DNA of 43,756 nt from Planctomyces sp. (GTDB lineage Bacteria; Planctomycetota; Planctomycetia; Planctomycetales; Planctomycetaceae), in the NCBI GenBank assembly GCA_005798445.1, contig SYJG01000416.1, positions 1 to 43,756 of the forward strand, in the 5' to 3' direction. The notes beneath the pieces were generated by a model, which was not told the DNA's origin, searched no databases, and saw only the letters and a list, made by a program, of their open reading frames with translations. The position numbers were made by a program, and so were the translations under genes. This document shows, piece after piece, positions 39,754 to 43,756 of the stretch; the stretch's first letter is position 1, and every line of letters starts with the position of its first letter.

Positions 39754-41826
39754 TTAAAGCTTGGGCAAGACCGGTGGTTTGGGTGGCGGAGTGGGTGGTT
39801 GTTGTTTGATGGGGTCTGGGACAAAGAGTGGTCGCGGCTTTTGCGGAGCCGGTTGAGCCGTGTTGCGAGAAGCGGGTGGGGGCGGTGGGATGAAACGTTC
39901 TTCGACGCGGATCCCCAAGGGATACTGCAATTCGCGAGCGGCCATGATGGCCCACGGGGTGCCGGGAGCTTCGATGACAATTCGGTTGAGCAATTCGACT
40001 GCGAGCTGCGATCCCTTTTTGCTGGCGACGCCGGAGTTCTTCACTTCGGGGGACGGATGGAAGATCCAGTGATTGGAGCGTGTGTTGATATCCCCTTCGG
40101 ACAACGAGGTCTTCATCAGGGCCAGCACGGAGTTGTATTCCAAGTTCCGCGTGCGATTCGCGAGAAGTCGCCCGTAGTTCAAACAAAAGGCCATGCGCCA
40201 ACGCAGCGATGGTTCGCGATCGAGTTGTTTTTCGATGCCGGGAGGAAATGCTTGCAGCATCGCGTCGAGCATGTATTGGCTCTCGGCGACCTCCTTCTGG
40301 GCTTCGGTCGCAGTTTGGCGAAAGTTGTTGGGGGTCACTCGAATGTCGAGCCGCGGGGCTCCTTTGATCTTGAATTTCTGGCTCATCTGCGCGGCGTTGA
40401 GCACGCAGGCTCGGAGCGGATGTTTGCGAACATCCTTCGCGAACTCGTCGATCTCGCCGAAGCTGTAGTCGGGAGCGAACGTTCGCAGCGTGGCTTCGTC
40501 AAAACTGCCGATGGGGGCCAGGCCAGCCATCGTGGTCATGTTCGTCAGGAAATAAACGCCCCCGGTTTCGCTGACCAATCGAGCCAGTCCAAACGGCGCG
40601 AATCCCGACGAGAGGTAATCGTACTGCGGGCCGTTGAACCAGAAGGGCAGGCTGACGTTCTCGGCCATCGGGGCTTCCGGGCCGAGGTCGATCGGAATTT
40701 GGTACGTCCGGCCATTCTCCGGAGCGACGTACGGGACGAAACCGCGTCGCTGTCCGAACGGGGAGGTCGGGCCGATGACGTATGCCTTCGCTCCGTAGCG
40801 GCGGCAAATCGCGATCGCTTCGAGATGAGGCTTGCCGAAATCGTCACCCGCTTCGTCGGTGATCGTGATCAGCATGATGCGGCGGTGCTGTTCGCTGCGA
40901 TAACTGGACCACAGATTCACGGTCTGCTTGACCGCCGTGAAGACGTTCTCGACGCCAGAGGAATCGGTGGGAAGTTTCTCGAAGCCTTCTTGGATCTCAT
41001 CGAACTTGTCAGTCGGCTTGACGACGAAGTTGGTTTTTTCGCCGAACATGACGACGCTGGAGAGGAGTCCCTTTTCGTGCCGCGGAATCGTGCTGGTGTT
41101 TTCCAGGGCACCGAGTTCGCCGTAGATGCGACGCAACCGTTTGCCGACCGCATCGCGCTGCGTCTTCAAACTGCCTGATCCGTCGAGCAACCACACGACG
41201 AGTAGTTTGCTCTCTTGCAGGTTCTGAGCGATCTCCCAGGTGACGCGATCGAGTGCCGATTCGATCTGTACCATTTGCTCGCCGGTCGAGCCTTTGACGA
41301 CCAACCGGTCATCGAACTTCAGACCTTCTGGCACGTCGTAGGCTGGCAACTTAGCGAGATCAACGCGAGCCTCGTCGAGCAACTGCTTCGCTGGGGCGGC
41401 GACCTTCGGCACATTTTCCACTACGGCCAGGCCGAGGCTCATCGCGTTCGTGACCTCGCGGACTTCGAGTTCGCGATCATCGGGATTCGCCAGCTCGAAC
41501 GGGATCGCGTCCTCGATCTCCTGATGAATCACTTTTTCAGCGAATGTGGTTTCAAGCACCGGTTCGAGCGCTTCGACCGATTCAGGCAACAGCCAGCCGC
41601 CGAGGTTCATCATCAGCCAGACATGCAGCAGCAGGCTGACCAGGAATCCTCCGAAGACAGTTCGCGTACCGACCGTTTCGCTGGCATCCGGTTCGTCGGC
41701 GAACTCCAACAGAATGATTTCGTCCGAAACTGGATGCGCTGCGTCCAAGTCGCCACGGAATTCCGTCTCCGCCTCGTCAGGCAGAGCGGCGATCTCGTGC
41801 AGTGGGTCTTGCAACACGACGCTCAC
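39754..41826 (-). CDS. Membrane-anchored von Willebrand factor A protein
   Basis: About 690 residues. An acidic N-terminus is followed by one membrane helix (about 57-76, VFGGFLVSLLLHVWLMM), then a helical linker and a VWA domain from about 205. The metal-ion-dependent adhesion site is LLDGSGSLK (D-x-S-x-S, about 213-221), followed later by TITDEAGDDFG. The C-terminus (about 630-690) is Pro-rich and ends in repeated PPTPPPKPP. VWA proteins bind partners through Mg2+. The GTG at 41826 is chosen because GGAGAGG lies eight bases upstream; a TTG at 41853 is possible. It lies 122 bases after the start-proximal side of pgk, in the same direction. The partner is unknown. Confidence 0.8.
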   Translation of the reverse strand: MSVVLQDPLHEIAALPDEAETEFRGDLDAAHPVSDEIILLEFADEPDASETVGTRTVFGGFLVSLLLHVWLMMNLGGWLLPESVEALEPVLETTFAEKVIHQEIEDAIPFELANPDDRELEVREVTNAMSLGLAVVENVPKVAAPAKQLLDEARVDLAKLPAYDVPEGLKFDDRLVVKGSTGEQMVQIESALDRVTWEIAQNLQESKLLVVWLLDGSGSLKTQRDAVGKRLRRIYGELGALENTSTIPRHEKGLLSSVVMFGEKTNFVVKPTDKFDEIQEGFEKLPTDSSGVENVFTAVKQTVNLWSSYRSEQHRRIMLITITDEAGDDFGKPHLEAIAICRRYGAKAYVIGPTSPFGQRRGFVPYVAPENGRTYQIPIDLGPEAPMAENVSLPFWFNGPQYDYLSSGFAPFGLARLVSETGGVYFLTNMTTMAGLAPIGSFDEATLRTFAPDYSFGEIDEFAKDVRKHPLRACVLNAAQMSQKFKIKGAPRLDIRVTPNNFRQTATEAQKEVAESQYMLDAMLQAFPPGIEKQLDREPSLRWRMAFCLNYGRLLANRTRNLEYNSVLALMKTSLSEGDINTRSNHWIFHPSPEVKNSGVASKKGSQLAVELLNRIVIEAPGTPWAIMAARELQYPLGIRVEERFIPPPPPASRNTAQPAPQKPRPLFVPDPIKQQPPTPPPKPPVLPKL

Positions 41827-41948
41827 GTTGGGATGCCTCTCCAAAAGGATCAACCGACGGACGAAGTATAACCAACACCGGACTGATTGTGTTCGTCAAA
41901 TGTTGCGGACTTCCGATTGCCCGGCACGTTTTCCGAGCGATGAAAGAA

Positions 41949-43187
41949 TCAAGATTTGTCGTCGAGGATTGCCAGTGTCTCGAACTTCTTGCCTTCGAGT
42001 AGTTCGAGGCTCGCGCCGCCGCCGGTGCTCAGGTGTGTGACTTTGTCGGCGAATCCCATTTGTTCGATGGCCGCAGCGCTGTCGCCGCCGCCGATGATAC
42101 TGATCGCGGCGGAGTCGGCAATTGCTTGCGCGACTGCCCGCGTGCCGGCGTCGAATGGCGGCAGCTCGAACGCGCCCATCGGCCCGTTCCAGATGACGGT
42201 CTTCGCGGACTTCACGATGCCGACGTACCGCTGAATCGTCCCCGGTCCGATGTCGAGACCTTCAAACGTGTCGGCCAGTTCTCCAAAGGGGAAGACTTTC
42301 GTTCGGCTGGGATCGGCGGAATAGCTGTCCCACACAAAATTGTCGAAGGCATTGTTGTCGATCGGCAGCACGATCTTGGCGGCTCCTTCGGCCAGCAGCT
42401 TTTGGGCGAGCGGCACGTCTTCGGACTTGGCGTAGCTCTTGCCGATCTTCAGTCCCTTGGCGAGCGCGAACGTGTAGGCCATCGCTCCGCCGATCAGGAT
42501 TTGATCGCACTTCGGCAACAGGTTTTGGATGACTCCGATTTTGTCGCTGACCTTCTTGCCTCCGAGAATCGCGACGAACGGGCGAGCCGGATTCGCGATC
42601 GCCTCTTCGAGGTACTTCACTTCCTTCTCGACCAGGAAGCCCATGACCTTCGGTTTGCCGGTCATCGCTTTCGGGACGTTGAACATCGAGGCGTTTTCGG
42701 CGCGGTGACATGTTCCGAAGGCGTCATTGCAGTAGACGTCGCCGAACGGTGCGAGGGCATTGAAGTACGCGGGATCGTTAGCTTGGCCGGTCTTCTTTTT
42801 GAGGGCCTTCTCGTCCTCGCCGGCATTGAAGCGGACGTTTTCCAAAAGCAGCACGCCGCCGTTGGCCAGTGACTGGACCTTCACTTGAGCGTCCGGGCCG
42901 ACAGTGTCGGTGGCGAACGTGACCGACCGGCCGAGCAATTCCGCGAGTCGCGCAGCGACCGGCTTCAGGCTGAATTCGGGTTCCGGGCCTTTGCCTTCGG
43001 GACGGCCGAGATGGCTCATCAGGATCGCTCGGCCGCCGCGGTCGAGGACTGACTGAATGGTCGGGATCGCCATGCGGATGCGGAGGTCGTCAGTAATCGT
43101 CTGGCCGTCGAGCGGCACGTTGAAGTCGACTCGGATGAGCACAGCTTTGTCGCGGACGTCGATGTCGGCGATGGTTTTTTTAGGCAT
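41949..43187 (-). CDS. pgk: Phosphoglycerate kinase
   Basis: A 412-residue glycolytic enzyme interconverting 1,3-bisphosphoglycerate plus ADP and 3-phosphoglycerate plus ATP. Conserved parts: [12 protein letters not shown] (17-28), [12 protein letters not shown] (about 55-66), [13 protein letters not shown] (about 112-124), [14 protein letters not shown] (about 151-164), [12 protein letters not shown] (about 206-217), and the nucleotide-binding end [13 protein letters not shown] and [14 protein letters not shown]. Length and motifs are complete. The ATG at 43187 follows AAAGTTCC-type sequence with only a weak ribosome binding site. It is read in the same direction as, and upstream of, the von Willebrand gene. 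Confidence 0.97.
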   Translation of the reverse strand: MPKKTIADIDVRDKAVLIRVDFNVPLDGQTITDDLRIRMAIPTIQSVLDRGGRAILMSHLGRPEGKGPEPEFSLKPVAARLAELLGRSVTFATDTVGPDAQVKVQSLANGGVLLLENVRFNAGEDEKALKKKTGQANDPAYFNALAPFGDVYCNDAFGTCHRAENASMFNVPKAMTGKPKVMGFLVEKEVKYLEEAIANPARPFVAILGGKKVSDKIGVIQNLLPKCDQILIGGAMAYTFALAKGLKIGKSYAKSEDVPLAQKLLAEGAAKIVLPIDNNAFDNFVWDSYSADPSRTKVFPFGELADTFEGLDIGPGTIQRYVGIVKSAKTVIWNGPMGAFELPPFDAGTRAVAQAIADSAAISIIGGGDSAAAIEQMGFADKVTHLSTGGGASLELLEGKKFETLAILDDKS

Positions 43188-43756
43188 AATTGGAACTTTC
43201 GGAGGAAGCTAATGTGCGGGTGTCACACGCCAATCCAAAGCGTCAGTGAGGGTGGCAATCGTTCGCCCTGGTGGAGTCTTCGGGTGAATGGGCAGCATTG
43301 GTTTGGTGGAATTGTCACGGATATTCCGGTTGCTCGGATGTTGCAATATGACGCAACCGATGGAGCAACTCAACGCAGCACAATCGTCACGCGGCACCGC
43401 AACACGAAGTCCCGATTTACCGGCTGTGTGCTTTTCGACGATTACTCGCGCGGCAATTGTCAAACGGAATACAGCAGTCGCGGCGGTCCTGCCTCGCTTG
43501 CGAATCAAAGAGCTTACCGGCGAGCAATCGTGAGAAATCGGATTCCTCGGCACAACACGTCGTCAGCGGTACGAGCATTGCGGCCGATGAATGACGCGCC
43601 CCAGTCTGTCGATCATGTTTGCCTTTCTGAATGGAGTAGGGGGCCTTCACGGAAATCGATTGAACCTCAGTTCGATGCCAAGTTGAAAACAAAGACGAGT
43701 TAAAGCGGGATGCAATGGGGCGAAGACTCCTGGCGTGGGCCAGTTTGGGTGGCACG
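43188..43756. other. Intergenic end of window with a decayed repeat
   Basis: About 570 bases with several short overlapping open frames on both strands, none with a recognisable domain, ribosome binding site or consistent codon pattern. At 43231-43288 there is a diverged, centre-less copy of the CCCGAAGCGCCAGCGAGG palindrome (CCAAAGCGTCAGTGAGGG ... TTCGCCCTGG ... CTTCGGGTGAA). The pgk promoter must lie within this region. Confidence 0.6.

Noticed and set aside
39670..41178. 502-codon plus-strand frame opposite the von Willebrand gene
   Set aside because: Begins inside a repeat (LVIGHSLDIG) and is antisense to a clear VWA domain.
43212..43703. Overlapping frames at the end of the window
   Set aside because: Begin in a decayed repeat and show no domain or codon pattern of a gene.
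1..43756. CRISPR array, tRNA or rRNA genes
   Set aside because: No regularly spaced direct repeats and no cloverleaf or rRNA-like stretch noticed on either strand; the repeats present are inverted and dispersed. A covariance-model scan would be decisive.

Overview
The window looks like a chromosomal stretch of a planctomycete (phylum Planctomycetota). The evidence is the protein families it carries: two giant secreted PVC-type dehydrogenases with a C-terminal c-type cytochrome, a DUF1592-type planctomycete cytochrome protein followed by a DUF1552 protein, three Hanks-type Ser/Thr kinases with membrane anchors, a surface protein with an N-terminal LEDRMVLT motif, a remnant of a DUF1501 gene, and GC-rich DNA full of short palindromic repeats. 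Genus or species cannot be fixed from sequence inspection alone.

Layout. 1-12.3 kb: a conserved hypothetical gene, a two-repeat surface protein, a 1366-residue kinase with TPR repeats, a small membrane protein and the first PVC-type dehydrogenase; all but the first are on the minus strand. 12.4-16.1 kb: accessory genes (DUF262/DUF1524 protein, DUF104-PIN toxin-antitoxin pair) and a Gfo/Idh/MocA oxidoreductase. 16.3-22.5 kb: a small proline-tailed protein, a second kinase, a broken DUF1501 gene, an RluA-type pseudouridine synthase, a small basic protein, an STN-like secreted protein and endonuclease III. 22.7-26.3 kb: a coupled DUF309/LON-N pair, a Tat-exported protein of unknown function and an MntA/HepT toxin-antitoxin pair. 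26.3-30.5 kb: a minus-strand run of two amidohydrolase-fold proteins, a kinase fused to a heme-c sensor domain, and an ECF sigma factor. 30.8-35.4 kb: the DUF1592-DUF1552 pair and a beta-helix protein of lower GC. 35.5-43.2 kb: the second PVC-type dehydrogenase, a Bax-inhibitor-1 family protein, a von Willebrand A protein and phosphoglycerate kinase. The last 570 bases hold no convincing gene.

How it works together. Much of the window is an envelope electron-transfer and degradation toolkit (dehydrogenases, cytochromes, amidohydrolase-fold enzymes, oxidoreductase) alongside signalling proteins (kinases, sigma factor) that could tie it to redox or nutrient state. Housekeeping genes (pgk, nth, RluA-type) are interspersed, so this is not a discrete island.

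The most unusual layer is at DNA level. At least eight kinds of inverted-repeat element are scattered through the 44 kb. Some lie between genes, some supply the stop codon of the adjacent gene, one half-copy encodes part of a signal peptide, and others sit in frame inside both PVC-type dehydrogenase genes, adding short Pro/Gly- or Ser/Leu-rich peptides. No transposase that could mobilise them is present in the window.
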